From Acidithiobacillus ferruginosus (GTDB taxonomy: Bacteria > Pseudomonadota > Gammaproteobacteria > Acidithiobacillales > Acidithiobacillaceae), in the NCBI RefSeq assembly GCF_018854495.1, contig NZ_JABBDR010000010.1, positions 1 through 64,000 of the forward strand: a stretch of DNA of 64,000 bases. Direction: 5' to 3'. Positions 49,022 to 59,705 of this stretch are shown one piece after another (positions within the stretch are counted from its first letter, which is position 1; the number at the start of each line of letters is the position of its first letter). The position numbers and the translations under genes were made by a program. The notes below the pieces were generated by a model, which saw only the letters and a program-made list of their open reading frames with translations, ran no database searches and was not told where the DNA came from.

Positions 49022-49864
49022 CTAGTGCAGCGGTTCGCCCGCAGCAAACAGCAGCGCGATATCCGTATCCGCAAAACGATAGACCTCATGGCAGTATTCA
49101 CAGGTGACGATGACTGCACCTTCTGTGGCCAACGTTTCCTCCGCTTCCGCTTGCCCCAGTGACACCAGCATCCGCTCCACCCCCTTACGGGAACAGGAAC
49201 AGGAAAAGGTCAAAGGCTGCTCCGTATGCAAACGCACCGATTCTTCCGGGAAAATCTCCGGAAGAAACTGCTCGGGCTGCGCCTTCAGCAGAGACTGGTC
49301 CGATCCGATGGCGATGAACTGGGTAGCCACCCGCCAATCCTCGACACGGAGTATACCCGGTAGCCGTTGCAAGAAATAACCTCCGGCCTGCTGCGCCGCC
49401 ACGTCTACCGCCAATCGGAAATAGGCGGGCGACTGCACCGACTCTGTAAAATAGGCGTTCAGGGATGCCGTCAGTGTTTCCCGTAATGCCACCAAACCCT
49501 GATAGCGATCCCGATCCATTCCCATGTCCACAGTGATGGCGAGCAGGGCATCGGGCAGGTTCGAGAAATCCATCGTAGCGCCCTCCTCCCAACGACCGTA
49601 AGCACGCATGCCACCCGCCGCCGTCATCTCCGCCACCAGCAGCTTCAACGGACCTTTGCTCTGTGCCTGCATGATCAGGCGTTCATAGTTTTTCTGGGTA
49701 GTAGCCAGCAGTGCTAGGCCCACCAGCACCTCACCCAGCAGCTTAGCCACGCCTTCGGGTCCGGAGAAATCCCGCAGCACCCGCGCGTAGATGACGTCCA
49801 GGCGGCAGCGTGCCCCCCGCAAGGGCAGCGTCTCCCAATAAAAACCCTGTGAAAAATCAGTCAT
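49022..49864 (-). CDS. hslO: Redox-regulated chaperone Hsp33
   Basis: Holdase of 280 residues switched on by oxidation of its zinc cysteines. The C-terminal zinc site is FSCSCSRK and VTCEYCHEVYRF (CxC and CxxC). The N-terminal part has FYWETLPLRGAR and the LAITVDMG block. ATG 49864 has GAGGAAG before it and overlaps the end of ttcA by 8 bases. In an aerobic acidophile it would guard against oxidative unfolding. Confidence 0.94.
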   Translation of the reverse strand: MTDFSQGFYWETLPLRGARCRLDVIYARVLRDFSGPEGVAKLLGEVLVGLALLATTQKNYERLIMQAQSKGPLKLLVAEMTAAGGMRAYGRWEEGATMDFSNLPDALLAITVDMGMDRDRYQGLVALRETLTASLNAYFTESVQSPAYFRLAVDVAAQQAGGYFLQRLPGILRVEDWRVATQFIAIGSDQSLLKAQPEQFLPEIFPEESVRLHTEQPLTFSCSCSRKGVERMLVSLGQAEAEETLATEGAVIVTCEYCHEVYRFADTDIALLFAAGEPLH

Positions 49865-50627
49865 GCGCTTCCTCAAATTCCAAACCATCTAGCCCTTGCC
49901 CCATCAGCGGCAGCAAAGCACGCTGGAGTTGTTTGAACAGACGGGGATCGTATGCTTCCTGCGTGGCAAGGAGTTCTTTCATGTGCTGGCGCTCCGTCGG
50001 TTTGCCGAAACAGGCCGGACAATTTTCATGAATCACCGGCAGGGCTTGCTCCGTCGCGAACTGGCGCGTTTGCCTTTCCCGGCAGTACACCAGAGGGCGA
50101 ATCACCCGCAAGTCGCCTTCCCGCACTCGGTAATGGGCCTTCATGGTGCGCAACTCGCCATTATAAAACATGGACATGAAGAAGCTTTCGGCGAAATCGT
50201 CGAGATGTTGCCCCAACGCCAGGACCTGATAGCCTTCGCGCCGCGCGCAGCGATACAAAACACCTCGCCGCATGCGCGCACAAAAACTGCAATAAGAGGG
50301 CCGTAGAAGGTGCTTTTGTGCCCGCTCGTAAATATTCTGTCGCTCCAGAAAATACGGGATACCCAGCTCCCGCAGATAAGGTACCAGCGGCTGTGGGTCA
50401 TAATCCGGACTCATGGGATCGACGGTGGCGACGCCCAGGTCGAATGGCACCGGGGATTGCCGTTGCATGGCCCGCAACAGGTGCAGCAGGGTCAGCGAGT
50501 CCTTTCCACCAGACAGGCCAAGCAGGACACGATCCCCCGGCTGAATCATGCGAAAATCGGCAACCGCCCGGCCGATCCTGCGCTGTAAAAGCTTCGGTAC
50601 GGGTAGTCGCGGCAGAGTCGTTACCAT
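49857..50627 (-). CDS. ttcA: tRNA 2-thiocytidine(32) synthetase TtcA
   Basis: ATP pyrophosphatase of 256 residues that thiolates C32 of certain tRNAs with an iron-sulfur cluster. The PP-loop is LGLSGGKDSLTLL near residues 37-49. The cluster cysteines lie in SYCSFCARMRRG and NCPACF. ATG 50627 follows the stop of the heptose kinase gene with AAGG at 5 bases; a GTG four codons upstream is less likely. Confidence 0.93.
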   Translation of the reverse strand: MVTTLPRLPVPKLLQRRIGRAVADFRMIQPGDRVLLGLSGGKDSLTLLHLLRAMQRQSPVPFDLGVATVDPMSPDYDPQPLVPYLRELGIPYFLERQNIYERAQKHLLRPSYCSFCARMRRGVLYRCARREGYQVLALGQHLDDFAESFFMSMFYNGELRTMKAHYRVREGDLRVIRPLVYCRERQTRQFATEQALPVIHENCPACFGKPTERQHMKELLATQEAYDPRLFKQLQRALLPLMGQGLDGLEFEEAHD

Positions 50628-50628
50628 C

Positions 50629-51579
50629 TCAGCCTTCACGCATGGATTCCGTCGCGGCCAACTCTTCCACCGTCACGACGGCCGCCCCCAGCTTGCCAAC
50701 GACGATTCCTGCGGCGCGGTTGGCCAACTCCACCGCACGATCCATCGCCCAGCCTGCCGCGAGGGCCGTAGCCAGGGTTGCGATGACCGTGTCTCCGGCA
50801 CCCGTTACATCAAAGACCTCCCGGGCCTGAGCCGGATGGTGATGGATGGCATTCTCCATAAAAAGGGTCATGCCTTCTTCACCGCGCGTCACCAGCAGTG
50901 CCTCCAGTTGCAGAGATGCCCGCCACTGCTCACCCAGCGCGCGGAACTGCGCCTCATTCGCCCAGGTGCCCGCCACTGCCTGAAACTCGCCGAGATTGGG
51001 GGTGATGATGGTCGCCCCCTGGTATGGGCGATAATCCCTGCCCTTGGGATCGATCAGCACTGGAATACCCAGACTGCGCCCCAGTGCCACCAGGTGTTCC
51101 ACTTCCCGCAAGGCACCCTTGCCGTAATCAGACAGCAGCAGCGCCTTGGCGTTGATCAGCAAGGCTGGCGCCTGCTGACGCACGGCGTCGCTGTGGGCCT
51201 GGCTGGGCTGCGCTTCAAAATCCATGCGCAGGAGCTGCTGCTGGTGACCAATGACGCGCAACTTCACCGTCGTTGGACAGGCCTTGTCAGGAATCAGCAC
51301 CGCCTTGACCCCGGCATCCGTCAGCAGCGTGCCCAAACGCTCACCCGCTCCGTCATCCCCTACCGGGGCCAGCAAGCGCGCCTGCGCCCCCAGCGCCAGC
51401 ACATTCAGGGCGACGTTGGCGGCGCCGCCGGGACGTTCTTCCTCTCGCCGCACCTGCACCACCGGCACCGGCGCTTCCGGGGAGATACGTTCGACCTTGC
51501 CAAACCAGTAACGATCGAGCATCACATCACCGACGATAGCCACCTGCGCCCGCGCCAGACTGTGCAAATCCCCGGCCAT
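50629..51579 (-). CDS. hldA: D-glycero-beta-D-manno-heptose-7-phosphate kinase (HldA/HldE kinase domain)
   Basis: PfkB-family kinase of about 316 residues, matching only the N-terminal half of bifunctional HldE; the nucleotidyltransferase half is absent. Motifs are IVGDVMLDRYWFG, RISPEAPVPVV, RPGGAANVALN, LLSDYGKGAL, IDPKGRDY and DVTGAGDTVIAT. It phosphorylates heptose-7-phosphate at C1 for LPS inner-core heptose. ATG 51579 gives the same N-terminal length as E. coli HldE; ATG 51600 is possible but overlaps ugd by 20 bases. Confidence 0.9.
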   Translation of the reverse strand: MAGDLHSLARAQVAIVGDVMLDRYWFGKVERISPEAPVPVVQVRREEERPGGAANVALNVLALGAQARLLAPVGDDGAGERLGTLLTDAGVKAVLIPDKACPTTVKLRVIGHQQQLLRMDFEAQPSQAHSDAVRQQAPALLINAKALLLSDYGKGALREVEHLVALGRSLGIPVLIDPKGRDYRPYQGATIITPNLGEFQAVAGTWANEAQFRALGEQWRASLQLEALLVTRGEEGMTLFMENAIHHHPAQAREVFDVTGAGDTVIATLATALAAGWAMDRAVELANRAAGIVVGKLGAAVVTVEELAATESMREG

Positions 51580-51580
51580 A

Positions 51581-52903
51581 TCAGGGGCGTCCGATGGCAT
51601 GATAAGCAAACCCTTCGGCACGCACGACCGCCGGATCGTAAATATTGCGCCCATCAATGATGAGAGACTGACGGAGCAGGCTGTGCATCCGTACAAAATC
51701 GGGGCTGCGGAATTGCTGCCACTCGGTACAGATCACCAGCGCTTCGGCCCCTTCACAGGCCATGTAAGGGTCCGAGCAGAGCCGCAAGGCGCGTTCTCCT
51801 CCATAGATCCGTCGTGCTTCCTCCATGGCCACCGGGTCATAGGCCTGCACCTGCGCACCGCGCCGCCACAAGGCTTCCATGAGCACCCGGCTGGGGGCCT
51901 CGCGCATGTCATCGGTGTTGGGTTTGAAAGCCAGGCCCCACACGGCAATGGTTTTGCCCGTAAGATCCTCGCCCAAAGCGCTCACCACTTTCTGCTCCAG
52001 AAGCCCCTTCTGACGATCGTTCACCTTCTCCACCGCAGCCAGGAGAGGCGCATCAAAATCATACTGCCGCGCACTGTGTTCCAATGCCCGCACGTCTTTG
52101 GGGAAACACGATCCGCCATAGCCGCAACCCGGATATATGAAGGCATAACCGATGCGGGGATCGGCGCCAATTCCGCGCCGCACCTGTTCGATATCCGCAC
52201 CCATCCGCTCCGCCAGTCCCGCCAGTTCGTTCATCAGCGATATTTTGGTGGCGAGCATGACATTGGCGGCATATTTGGTGAGCTCCGCGGAAGGCGGGTC
52301 CATGATGATCAGGCGGTCATGATTGCGGTTGAATGGGGCATAGAGGACGCGCATCCGCTCCGCTGCCGCCACGTTATCCGCACCAATGATAATCCGGTCC
52401 GGCTTCATGAAATCCGCCACCGCCGCTCCTTCCTTCAGGAACTCGGGATTGGAGACCACATCGAAGACAATATCCGCCGCCCGGTCCTGCAAAACAGCAG
52501 CGATTCGGGCGCGAACTTTTTGTGCAGTGCCTACCGGTACCGTGGATTTATTGATAACCGTGACCGGCCGTTGCATATGTCGGCCAATGTCGCCGGCCAC
52601 CGCCAACACATGACGCAAGTCGGCAGAACCATCTTCATCGGGCGGTGTCCCCACGGCAATGAAAAGGAAATCCCCATGGGCTACGCCCTCGGCAACCTCC
52701 GTAGTGAAGCGCAAGCGCCCGCCGGCAATACCCTCCTGTACCATGGCGGGCAAATCCGGTTCGTGAATGGGCACATCTCCGGTCTGCAACCGCGCCACCT
52801 TGTCGGCGTCCACATCCACGCACAGCACCTGATTACCCACCTGCGCCAGACAGGCGCCAGTGACCAGCCCCACGTACCCGGTTCCCACCACCGTTACCTT
52901 CAT
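51581..52903 (-). CDS. ugd: UDP-glucose 6-dehydrogenase
   Basis: NAD enzyme of 440 residues making UDP-glucuronate for surface polysaccharide. It has the Rossmann motif [16 protein letters not shown], the [12 protein letters not shown] block, and the catalytic Cys in [18 protein letters not shown]. The C-terminal domain follows with [25 protein letters not shown] lies before ATG 52903, 3 bases after acpS. Linked here with the heptose kinase gene. Confidence 0.95.
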   Translation of the reverse strand: MKVTVVGTGYVGLVTGACLAQVGNQVLCVDVDADKVARLQTGDVPIHEPDLPAMVQEGIAGGRLRFTTEVAEGVAHGDFLFIAVGTPPDEDGSADLRHVLAVAGDIGRHMQRPVTVINKSTVPVGTAQKVRARIAAVLQDRAADIVFDVVSNPEFLKEGAAVADFMKPDRIIIGADNVAAAERMRVLYAPFNRNHDRLIIMDPPSAELTKYAANVMLATKISLMNELAGLAERMGADIEQVRRGIGADPRIGYAFIYPGCGYGGSCFPKDVRALEHSARQYDFDAPLLAAVEKVNDRQKGLLEQKVVSALGEDLTGKTIAVWGLAFKPNTDDMREAPSRVLMEALWRRGAQVQAYDPVAMEEARRIYGGERALRLCSDPYMACEGAEALVICTEWQQFRSPDFVRMHSLLRQSLIIDGRNIYDPAVVRAEGFAYHAIGRP

Positions 52904-52906
52904 CGC

Positions 52907-53296
52907 CTATCCTCCCCGTTCCAGCACCACGACCGCCATGGCATAGCGACGTTCATCGCTGATGGACAGCCAACTGCGCACGCCATCCCCGAGCCCCTGC
53001 AGGAGCTGTTGCGCGCGACCGCCCAGCACCAATTGCGGACGCCCGCCCGAATCGTGGCCCACCTGCACGTCCATCCAGCGCACCCCATTAGTCATGCCAC
53101 TACCCAAGGCTTTGAAAGTGGCCTCCTTGGCCGCGAAACGCCGCGCCAGAAAAGCGGCGCCGGCCGCCGCTTCCGCCGGCATGTCCGCCACCTCCAAAGG
53201 TCCCAGCAGACGCTCGGCCAGACGTTCTCCAAAACGGGCATGGAGACGGGCCATCCGCTCGACGGCAACGATATCCGTCCCCATTCCCACGATCAT
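52907..53296 (-). CDS. acpS: Holo-[acyl-carrier-protein] synthase
   Basis: Protein of 129 residues that attaches the phosphopantetheine arm to acyl-carrier protein. It has [12 protein letters not shown] with the Mg ligand Asp and [16 protein letters not shown] with Glu and Lys. ATG overlaps pdxJ by 4 bases; order pdxJ-acpS is widespread. Confidence 0.95.
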   Translation of the reverse strand: MIVGMGTDIVAVERMARLHARFGERLAERLLGPLEVADMPAEAAAGAAFLARRFAAKEATFKALGSGMTNGVRWMDVQVGHDSGGRPQLVLGGRAQQLLQGLGDGVRSWLSISDERRYAMAVVVLERGG

Positions 53297-54018
53297 CCAC
53301 GCGCCTCGAGCATGAGTCGCTTCATATCCGCCACCGCCGTCGCCATACCGACAAATACGGCATGGGCGACGATGGCATGGCCGATATTCAACTCCCGGAT
53401 ATGGGGGATCGCTGCCACTGCCTGCACGTTGTGGTAATCGAGCCCATGCCCGGCATTCACCTGCAGGCCGAGGCTATCGGCAAAGCTTACTGCGCTGGTG
53501 ATCTGGCCCAGTTCTTCAGCACGCGTCGCCGTATCAGCGGCATTGGCATAACGGCCCGTATGCAGCTCGACCACGGGCGCTCCGGTTTCCATCGCCGCCT
53601 CCAACTGAAAAGGATCGGGGTCGACAAACAGCGATACCCTGACCTTGGCAGCGGCCAGACGCTGGCAGGCCTCTTTGATACGAGACAATTGTCCGGCAAC
53701 GTCCAGTCCACCTTCGGTGGTCAGCTCCGCACGGCGTTCCGGCACCAGACAGCAGTCGCTAGGAGATAGGCGCTCCGCCACACGCAAGACACCTTCCTCA
53801 ACGGCCATTTCGAGATTGAGGCGGGTACGCAGGGTCTGGCTGAGAATTTCCACATCCCGCTCCACGATGTGCCGTCGATCCTCACGCAGATGCGCGGTAA
53901 TGGCGTCGGCGCCAGCACGTTCGGCGACGAAGGCCGCCTCCACCGGGTCCGGATAACGGGTGCCGCGCGCCTGCCGCAACGTCGCGACGTGGTCGATATT
54001 CACCCCCAAGGCAATCAT
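53293..54018 (-). CDS. pdxJ: Pyridoxine 5'-phosphate synthase
   Basis: TIM-barrel enzyme of 241 residues that closes the PNP ring in vitamin B6 synthesis. It has [48 protein letters not shown] and the C-terminal [10 protein letters not shown]. The frame opens 105 codons upstream, but ATG 54018 starts the conserved protein and overlaps recO by 4 bases. Confidence 0.95.
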   Translation of the reverse strand: MIALGVNIDHVATLRQARGTRYPDPVEAAFVAERAGADAITAHLREDRRHIVERDVEILSQTLRTRLNLEMAVEEGVLRVAERLSPSDCCLVPERRAELTTEGGLDVAGQLSRIKEACQRLAAAKVRVSLFVDPDPFQLEAAMETGAPVVELHTGRYANAADTATRAEELGQITSAVSFADSLGLQVNAGHGLDYHNVQAVAAIPHIRELNIGHAIVAHAVFVGMATAVADMKRLMLEARG

Positions 54019-54782
54019 TCGCTGTGCTCCTCCCTTTTCTGTATCGTCATCGCAGGCTGTGTTCTGCGCAAGTATGCCGTAAGGAGGCGGCGACTCTCCA
54101 GTGGGCGTCCACCCAGATGGATCAGTAACTCCTGTTCCAGACAACGCCGTAGGGAGGAATTCCAGACTGGCGTATTGCGTGTCTGCATCGCCCCCCGTAA
54201 CCAGGCCAGGGCCGCCGCCTCTATAGGCACCGCCGCATCGGACGCATGGGCCGGACAAAATACACCACGTGCGGCCTGGTATAACCAGCGTTCTGAAGAT
54301 GCCGCATCGGGAGACCGGCCACACTCCACGCAACGCGCCAGATCAGGTGCCCAACCCAGATTTTCCAGCAGGCGCCGTTCGAAACGCCGCAGATACCAGC
54401 CTTCCCCCGGTTCACTGCGCAACGCGCCGATGGTTTCTTCATAGACTTGAAAGAGATCGGGGAAGGGGTCTCTACGCTGCGTCAGCCGCAACAGCAGTTC
54501 GTTGACATAAAAAAGGCTGAGATTCTGTAGGGGATTGAGTGGCAGAAACGGACCCAGTTCTTCCGCCTGCGCCAGTACCGGTAACTCACCCCGCCCCAGC
54601 CAGCGCACCCACAAGGGGCGCCCCGCCTCGATCCGCGCCAGCGCAGAACGCGCGCGTCGGGCACCTTTGGCCAGCACCCCCAGCCGACCTTGTGTCCGCG
54701 TAAACAATTCCACTATCAGGCTGGTATCTCCGTAAGGGTAGTGATGCAGCACCCAGGCGCGATCACCGGGTTCAGTCGTCAT
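54015..54782 (-). CDS. recO: DNA repair protein RecO
   Basis: Recombination mediator of 255 residues. It has an N-terminal OB fold ([21 protein letters not shown]...[10 protein letters not shown]). A helical domain follows with a zinc-like pair CVECG and VFCPAH. It loads RecA with RecR at gaps. The start overlaps the era end by 11 bases. Confidence 0.92.
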   Translation of the reverse strand: MTTEPGDRAWVLHHYPYGDTSLIVELFTRTQGRLGVLAKGARRARSALARIEAGRPLWVRWLGRGELPVLAQAEELGPFLPLNPLQNLSLFYVNELLLRLTQRRDPFPDLFQVYEETIGALRSEPGEGWYLRRFERRLLENLGWAPDLARCVECGRSPDAASSERWLYQAARGVFCPAHASDAAVPIEAAALAWLRGAMQTRNTPVWNSSLRRCLEQELLIHLGGRPLESRRLLTAYLRRTQPAMTIQKREEHSE

Positions 54783-55686
54783 ACCCCAGCTCGCGCAGGA
54801 TATGATGGTCTTCCGACCACTGTTCCTTCTGCTTGACCCATAATCCCAGCCAGACCCGCTCTTCGGTCAACTGCTGCAGTGCCTCCCGCGCCCGGCTGCC
54901 GATCACCCGCAGACGGTTGCCGCCGTCGCCCAGAATAATGGCTTTCTGCCCCGGCCTCCGGCAATAAATGGTCGCCTCTATGCGCTGCTGGCCACCTTCC
55001 ACCTGATAGCTTTCAATGGCAACGGCCGTGTCGTAGGGTAGTTCCGCACCGAGTTGCCGGAATATCTGCTCGCGAATGATTTCTGCCGCCATAAACCGCA
55101 GATTGCGATCGGTGACCTGATCCTCCGGGAAAGCCGCCGGAGCCGGTGGCAATAGTGGCACCAGCACATCCGCCAGACGCTCCACGTCCGACGCCCTGCG
55201 CGCCGAGAGCGGTATGACCGCCGCGAATTCTCCACGCTCCGCCAATGCCTGTATATAGGGAAACAGACGCGCCTTGCTCGCCACCCGATCCACCTTGTTT
55301 ACCACGGCCACCAGCGGAATACCGGTTCGCTGCAACCAGCGCAGGGCCTCCGCGTCGTCATGGGTCCACAGCAGCGCCTCTACTACCAGCACGCCCAGAT
55401 CCGCGGATTCCAGCGCCCCCCGGGTGGCCCGCAGCAGGTGCCGGTTCAGGCTGCGATAGCCACTATGCACGCCCGGCGTATCCAGAAAGAGCAGTTGTCC
55501 GTCGGGGCGGGTCAGTATCCCGAGAATCTGATCCCTGGTAGTCTGCGGACGCGGCGCCGTGATGCTGATTTTCTGACCGACCAGATGATTCAGCAGGGTG
55601 GATTTACCGACATTGGGGCGCCCGAGCAGCGCCACATATCCGCTGCGGTACCCTTCGTCAGGAACGCCGCTCTTGATCTCATCCAT
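54772..55686 (-). CDS. era: GTPase Era
   Basis: Essential 30S-assembly GTPase of 304 residues. G1 is [12 protein letters not shown]3 [12 protein letters not shown]4 VVNKVDRV. The C-terminal KH domain binds 16S rRNA ([20 protein letters not shown]). ATG 55686 overlaps the rnc stop by 8 bases; a TTG three codons upstream is less likely. Confidence 0.95.
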   Translation of the reverse strand: MDEIKSGVPDEGYRSGYVALLGRPNVGKSTLLNHLVGQKISITAPRPQTTRDQILGILTRPDGQLLFLDTPGVHSGYRSLNRHLLRATRGALESADLGVLVVEALLWTHDDAEALRWLQRTGIPLVAVVNKVDRVASKARLFPYIQALAERGEFAAVIPLSARRASDVERLADVLVPLLPPAPAAFPEDQVTDRNLRFMAAEIIREQIFRQLGAELPYDTAVAIESYQVEGGQQRIEATIYCRRPGQKAIILGDGGNRLRVIGSRAREALQQLTEERVWLGLWVKQKEQWSEDHHILRELGYDD

Positions 55687-56359
55687 GCACGGCAACCTGC
55701 AGTTGTGCCAGCATCAGCGCCGCCGCCTGCTGTTCGGCTTTCCGCCGGCTGCCATCCTCCGCTTCGGTAGGCTCGGCGCCAGGCACGCTGCAACGCGCCA
55801 CGAAACGCCGCTCATGGGCCTGTCCTTTTTCCGCCACCATCGTATAGACGGGAACAGGGCGTCCCTGTCCCTGCAGGAATTCCTGCAGGCGCGTTTTGGG
55901 ATCGCGTAACTCTTCGCCACCCAGGTCATCGGTCATCAAGGGCTCGACCAGTTGCGCAACGATACGCTCCGCCGCGCCAAAGCCGCCATCCAGGAAAGCC
56001 GCACCGATCACCGCCTCCAAGGCATCGGCGCGGATGGAGTCTCGCCGGGCGCCACCGCTGCGTATTTCTCCGGGGCCCAGGATCAGGGAATCGGCCAGGG
56101 CGATTTTTCCGGCGATCTCCGCCAGAGTTTCTTCCCGAACCAGCCGTGCCCGCATCCGCGACAGATCCCCCTCACTCACCTTGGGAAAGCGGGCGAAGAG
56201 CTTTGCCGCTACTACAAAATTCAGTGCCGCATCCCCCAAAAACTCCAGCCGTTCATTGTGCCGGGCGCCCGCACTTCGATGTGTCAGCGCCTGCAACAGC
56301 AGGGACTGTTCACGGAAACGATAGCCGACCGACTGTTGCAGAGATTCTAAAACATCCAT
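55679..56359 (-). CDS. rnc: Ribonuclease III
   Basis: Double-strand-specific RNase of 226 residues for rRNA maturation. The catalytic region is HNERLEFLGDAALNFVV and the acidic ADALEAVIGAAFLDGG. A C-terminal dsRNA-binding domain (DPKTRLQEFLQGQGRPVPVY, GSRRKAEQQAA) follows. It is 63 bases after the DUF4845 gene and overlaps era. Confidence 0.96.
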   Translation of the reverse strand: MDVLESLQQSVGYRFREQSLLLQALTHRSAGARHNERLEFLGDAALNFVVAAKLFARFPKVSEGDLSRMRARLVREETLAEIAGKIALADSLILGPGEIRSGGARRDSIRADALEAVIGAAFLDGGFGAAERIVAQLVEPLMTDDLGGEELRDPKTRLQEFLQGQGRPVPVYTMVAEKGQAHERRFVARCSVPGAEPTEAEDGSRRKAEQQAAALMLAQLQVAVHG

Positions 56360-56422
56360 AAACGCATCGACTCAGTCATTAAAATGATGAAGAAAAACTG
56401 CACCGTATACCAAAAAACCTTT

Positions 56423-56857
56423 TCAATGCCCCGCGGCATCAAAATGCAGTAATAAACTGACATTGCCAACCAATGGCACGATCTTGTCATAATGGACGGT
56501 GATCAGCACCGGTCCGGCACCCGCTTTTTCGATCTGGATGCCTTTCTGCGGGATATGGATCATCGCCACCTCCAGGCGAGCATCGAGATCGCGGCGAATC
56601 TGGGCAGCAGACTCTTCCGGCGTGGACTGCTGCGCCTGCTGGCTAACGATATTTTTCAGAGACCAGTAATCATAATAGGACGGCATCACCTTCACTACAA
56701 AGGCAACGACAAAGACCAGGATCAACAGCCAGAAGATCGCACCGACAAATGAAAGTCCTGCCTCACCCGAATGCCGCGTGATCAGGGACCGCGCGCACCC
56801 GCTACGCTGGCCCGAATAAATCCTTATGGCTTGTTCGTCTGACATTGGGTTACACAT
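56423..56857 (-). CDS. DUF4845 membrane protein
   Basis: Protein of 144 residues. A cytoplasmic start with charged residues precedes one membrane helix (about 36-60, GLSFVGAIFWLLILVFVVAFVV). A periplasmic domain with KVMPSYYDYWSLKN, typical of DUF4845, follows. Function is unknown, but the family is found between lepB and rnc across proteobacteria. GGGAGGG precedes ATG 56857 at 8 bases; an in-frame ATG four codons later is less well placed. Confidence 0.8.
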   Translation of the reverse strand: MCNPMSDEQAIRIYSGQRSGCARSLITRHSGEAGLSFVGAIFWLLILVFVVAFVVKVMPSYYDYWSLKNIVSQQAQQSTPEESAAQIRRDLDARLEVAMIHIPQKGIQIEKAGAGPVLITVHYDKIVPLVGNVSLLLHFDAAGH

Positions 56858-56940
56858 TCCGAACCCTCCCGGCGCTCTGGATTCATCCCTATCCCTTACT
56901 TAGCCTTGAACAGGGATTTTGCAAGTGCAGCCTCCGGACT

Positions 56941-57732
56941 TCAGGAAGCCCCGTCCAGTGCGCGGCCGATCTGGTTCCAGCGAATGGACCAATTCTCGGC
57001 ATCCCAGGAGAACCACACGAACATTGCCTTCCCAACGATATTGCGTTCCGGCACCACGCCCCAGAAACGGCTGTCGTTACTGTTGTCCCGGTCATCCCCC
57101 ATCATGAAATAAGAATGAGGCGGCACCTTGTAGGGACCGAAATTCATCTGGGCTTCGGACGTGGCAAATTCAATAATATGGAATTTGTGGCCACCGAGTT
57201 CCTGCTCATACTCTTTGGTAGGGATAACCATACCCTCGGCGCCCTGTCCTTCCGGCCGATAATTAAAGGTACCGATAAATTTTTGTGGCACTAGCTTGTT
57301 GTTGATGTAGAGTGCATCTCCCCTCACCTCAATCGTGTCGCCGGGCAGGCCGATGACCCGCTTGATGTAGTCCACACGCGGATTTTTGGGATAACGGAAC
57401 ACCATGACATCACCCGCTTCCACCGGACTGCCCCGGGTAATGGGTGTGTGGATCAGCGGTAGCCGCAATCCCCACTGGAATTTATTGACCAACACGAAAT
57501 CGCCCACCCGCAGGGTCGGTATCATGGATCCGGAAGGTATCTGGAAGGGTTCAAACAGAAATGCACGGATCAAAAAAACAATAAGCAATACCGGAAAAAA
57601 ACTCCGGGCATACTCGACAACGACGGATTCCCTGGCTCCCAAAGGCCGTTTCCTTCGCAAAAACAGCAGATCGCCCAGCCAGATCAGGCCGGAAAGCACA
57701 ACCGCCAGAAATAATCCCAGGGTAAAATCCAT
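56941..57732 (-). CDS. lepB: Signal peptidase I
   Basis: Inner-membrane serine protease of 263 residues that removes Sec signal peptides. It has two N-terminal membrane segments. The catalytic Ser is in PFQIPSGSMIPTL, the catalytic Lys in YIKRVIGLPGD, and box E is MGDDRDNSNDSRFWG. It follows lepA at 66 bases; lepA-lepB is a common pair. Confidence 0.96.
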   Translation of the reverse strand: MDFTLGLFLAVVLSGLIWLGDLLFLRRKRPLGARESVVVEYARSFFPVLLIVFLIRAFLFEPFQIPSGSMIPTLRVGDFVLVNKFQWGLRLPLIHTPITRGSPVEAGDVMVFRYPKNPRVDYIKRVIGLPGDTIEVRGDALYINNKLVPQKFIGTFNYRPEGQGAEGMVIPTKEYEQELGGHKFHIIEFATSEAQMNFGPYKVPPHSYFMMGDDRDNSNDSRFWGVVPERNIVGKAMFVWFSWDAENWSIRWNQIGRALDGAS

Positions 57733-57798
57733 CAGTACCTGTCCTTCATTGTGAATGCGCCCAAAATCAGCCTCCGCGCAAGTTGCACGGTGCGCGTT

Positions 57799-59601
57799 TT
57801 ATCTCTTGTCACTTTTCAGCACCGCCAGAAAAGCTTCCTGGGGAATCTCCACATGACCGACCTGCTTCATGCGTTTTTTGCCCTCTTTCTGCTTCTCCAG
57901 CAGTTTACGTTTGCGCGAAATATCGCCACCATAACACTTGGCCAGCACATTCTTGCGCAGGGCCTTGACCGACTCCCGGGCGATGACCCTGGCGCCGATC
58001 GCTGCCTGGATAGCCACCTCGAACATCTGTCGGGGAATCAGATCACGCAAACGGACCACCAGTTCCCTGCCGCGCCGTTCGGACACATCACGGTGCACGA
58101 TCCAGGACAGCGCATCCAGTTTTTCCCCGTTGATGAGAATGTCCATTTTCACCAGCGGCCCACTCTCAAAACGCGCAAATTCATAGTCCATGGAGGCATA
58201 ACCCCGGCTCACCGATTTGAGACGATCAAAAAAATCCAGGACCACTTCATTGTGCGGCAACTCATAGCGCAGCATTACCTGCCCGCCGGTGAACTGCATA
58301 TTCTTCTGTCGCCCACGCCGCTCTTCACAAAGAGCGATTACCGGGCCGAGATACGTTTCCGGTACCAGAATGTTCGCCGTAATCACCGGCTCGCGAATAT
58401 CCGCAATCTTCTGTGCCGGGGGCAATTCGGCGGGATTGGAAATCTTCAGCACCTGGCCGTCGGTGGTGAGCACCTCATAGATCACGGTGGGTGCCGTACT
58501 GATCAGTTCCAGTTGGTACTCGCGTTCGAGACGCTCCTGCACGATTTCCATATGCAAAAGCCCCAAAAATCCGCACCGGAAACCAAAACCCAGGGCTTGT
58601 GAAGTCTCCGGCTCAAACTGCAGGGCCGCGTCATTCAGGCGCAACTTCTGCAGCGCCTCGCGAAAGTTTTCGTAATCCGCCGAGTCCACCGGATAGAGCC
58701 CGGTAAATACCTGTGGCTGCACCTCGCGAAAACCTGGCAGAGGCGCGCTGGCGGGGCGGTCCTGCTCGGTCAGGGTATCTCCCACCCGGGCGCCTTCAAT
58801 GGTCCGCACGCCCGCAATGACAAAGCCCACCGCACCCGTTTCCAGGGCGGGGACCATCAGGGATTTTGGGGTAAAAACACCAACCTTTTCGACCACATAA
58901 GGTTTCTGACCCACCATCGTCAGGATGCGCTGACCGGGACGGATGGAACCGTTCATCACCCGCACCAACACCACCGTCCCCAGATAATTGTCGAACCAGG
59001 AGTCGATGATGAGGGCTTGCAGCGCAGCTTCCGGGTCACCCTGGGGAGGCGGGATGCGTTCCACCACCCGCTCCAGAATCTCCCGAATACCGGTACCTTC
59101 TTTGGCACTGGCCTCTACGGCATCGTCAGCAGGCAGCCCGACTATTGCTTCAATCTCCCTGCGCACCCGCTCCGGATCGGCAGCCGGCAGATCGATTTTG
59201 TTCAGGACCGGCAGGATCTCCAGGTTGTGTTCCAGCGCCGTGTAACAGTTGGCTACGCTTTGCGCTTCCACCCCCTGCGATGCATCCACTACCAGCAACG
59301 CGCCTTCACAGGCAGCCAGGGAACGGCTCACTTCGTAAGAAAAATCCACATGGCCCGGCGTATCGATGAGGTTGAACTGGTACTCCTGCCCATCTGCGGC
59401 GCGAAACTGCAGGCGCACGCTCTGCGCCTTGATGGTAATGCCGCGTTCGCGTTCGATATCCATCGTATCCAGTACCTGACTGGACATTTCACGCTCGGTC
59501 AACCCCCCGCAAAGACGGATGAACTGATCCGCCAGAGTGGACTTTCCGTGATCCACATGGGCAATAATGGAAAAATTGCGAATATGTTGCTGTTCAGTCA
59601 T
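57799..59601 (-). CDS. lepA: Elongation factor 4 (LepA)
   Basis: Ribosome-bound GTPase of 600 residues implicated in back-translocation and translation initiation. It has [16 protein letters not shown] (P-loop), [12 protein letters not shown] and [10 protein letters not shown]. The C-terminal LepA-specific domain ends in [21 protein letters not shown] 59601 starts the family sequence; a TTG four codons upstream is also open. Confidence 0.97.
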   Translation of the reverse strand: MTEQQHIRNFSIIAHVDHGKSTLADQFIRLCGGLTEREMSSQVLDTMDIERERGITIKAQSVRLQFRAADGQEYQFNLIDTPGHVDFSYEVSRSLAACEGALLVVDASQGVEAQSVANCYTALEHNLEILPVLNKIDLPAADPERVRREIEAIVGLPADDAVEASAKEGTGIREILERVVERIPPPQGDPEAALQALIIDSWFDNYLGTVVLVRVMNGSIRPGQRILTMVGQKPYVVEKVGVFTPKSLMVPALETGAVGFVIAGVRTIEGARVGDTLTEQDRPASAPLPGFREVQPQVFTGLYPVDSADYENFREALQKLRLNDAALQFEPETSQALGFGFRCGFLGLLHMEIVQERLEREYQLELISTAPTVIYEVLTTDGQVLKISNPAELPPAQKIADIREPVITANILVPETYLGPVIALCEERRGRQKNMQFTGGQVMLRYELPHNEVVLDFFDRLKSVSRGYASMDYEFARFESGPLVKMDILINGEKLDALSWIVHRDVSERRGRELVVRLRDLIPRQMFEVAIQAAIGARVIARESVKALRKNVLAKCYGGDISRKRKLLEKQKEGKKRMKQVGHVEIPQEAFLAVLKSDKR

Positions 59602-59652
59602 CTGGCCTGTCAATCCATGGGCGCCGGGCGGGCGCTACCACCCCGCCGGATG

Positions 59653-59688
59653 CAATAACAAAAGGGCTGGTACAAACGCCCAGCCCTT
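59653..59688 (-). terminator. Intrinsic terminator after degP
   Basis: Arms AAGGGCTGG and CCAGCCCTT form a perfect 9-bp stem with a 9-base loop. On the minus strand it is followed by TTTTGTTATTG. It lies between degP and lepA and probably ends the rpoE-rseA-degP transcript. Confidence 0.75.
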
Positions 59689-59705
59689 CGCGGCGATCGC
59701 CTGCT

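Noticed and set aside
51599..53437. A 612-codon plus-strand frame
   Set aside because: It mirrors ugd and acpS on the minus strand and shows no family features.
54019..54333. A 105-codon N-terminal extension of pdxJ
   Set aside because: It lies within recO in another frame and lacks PdxJ homology.
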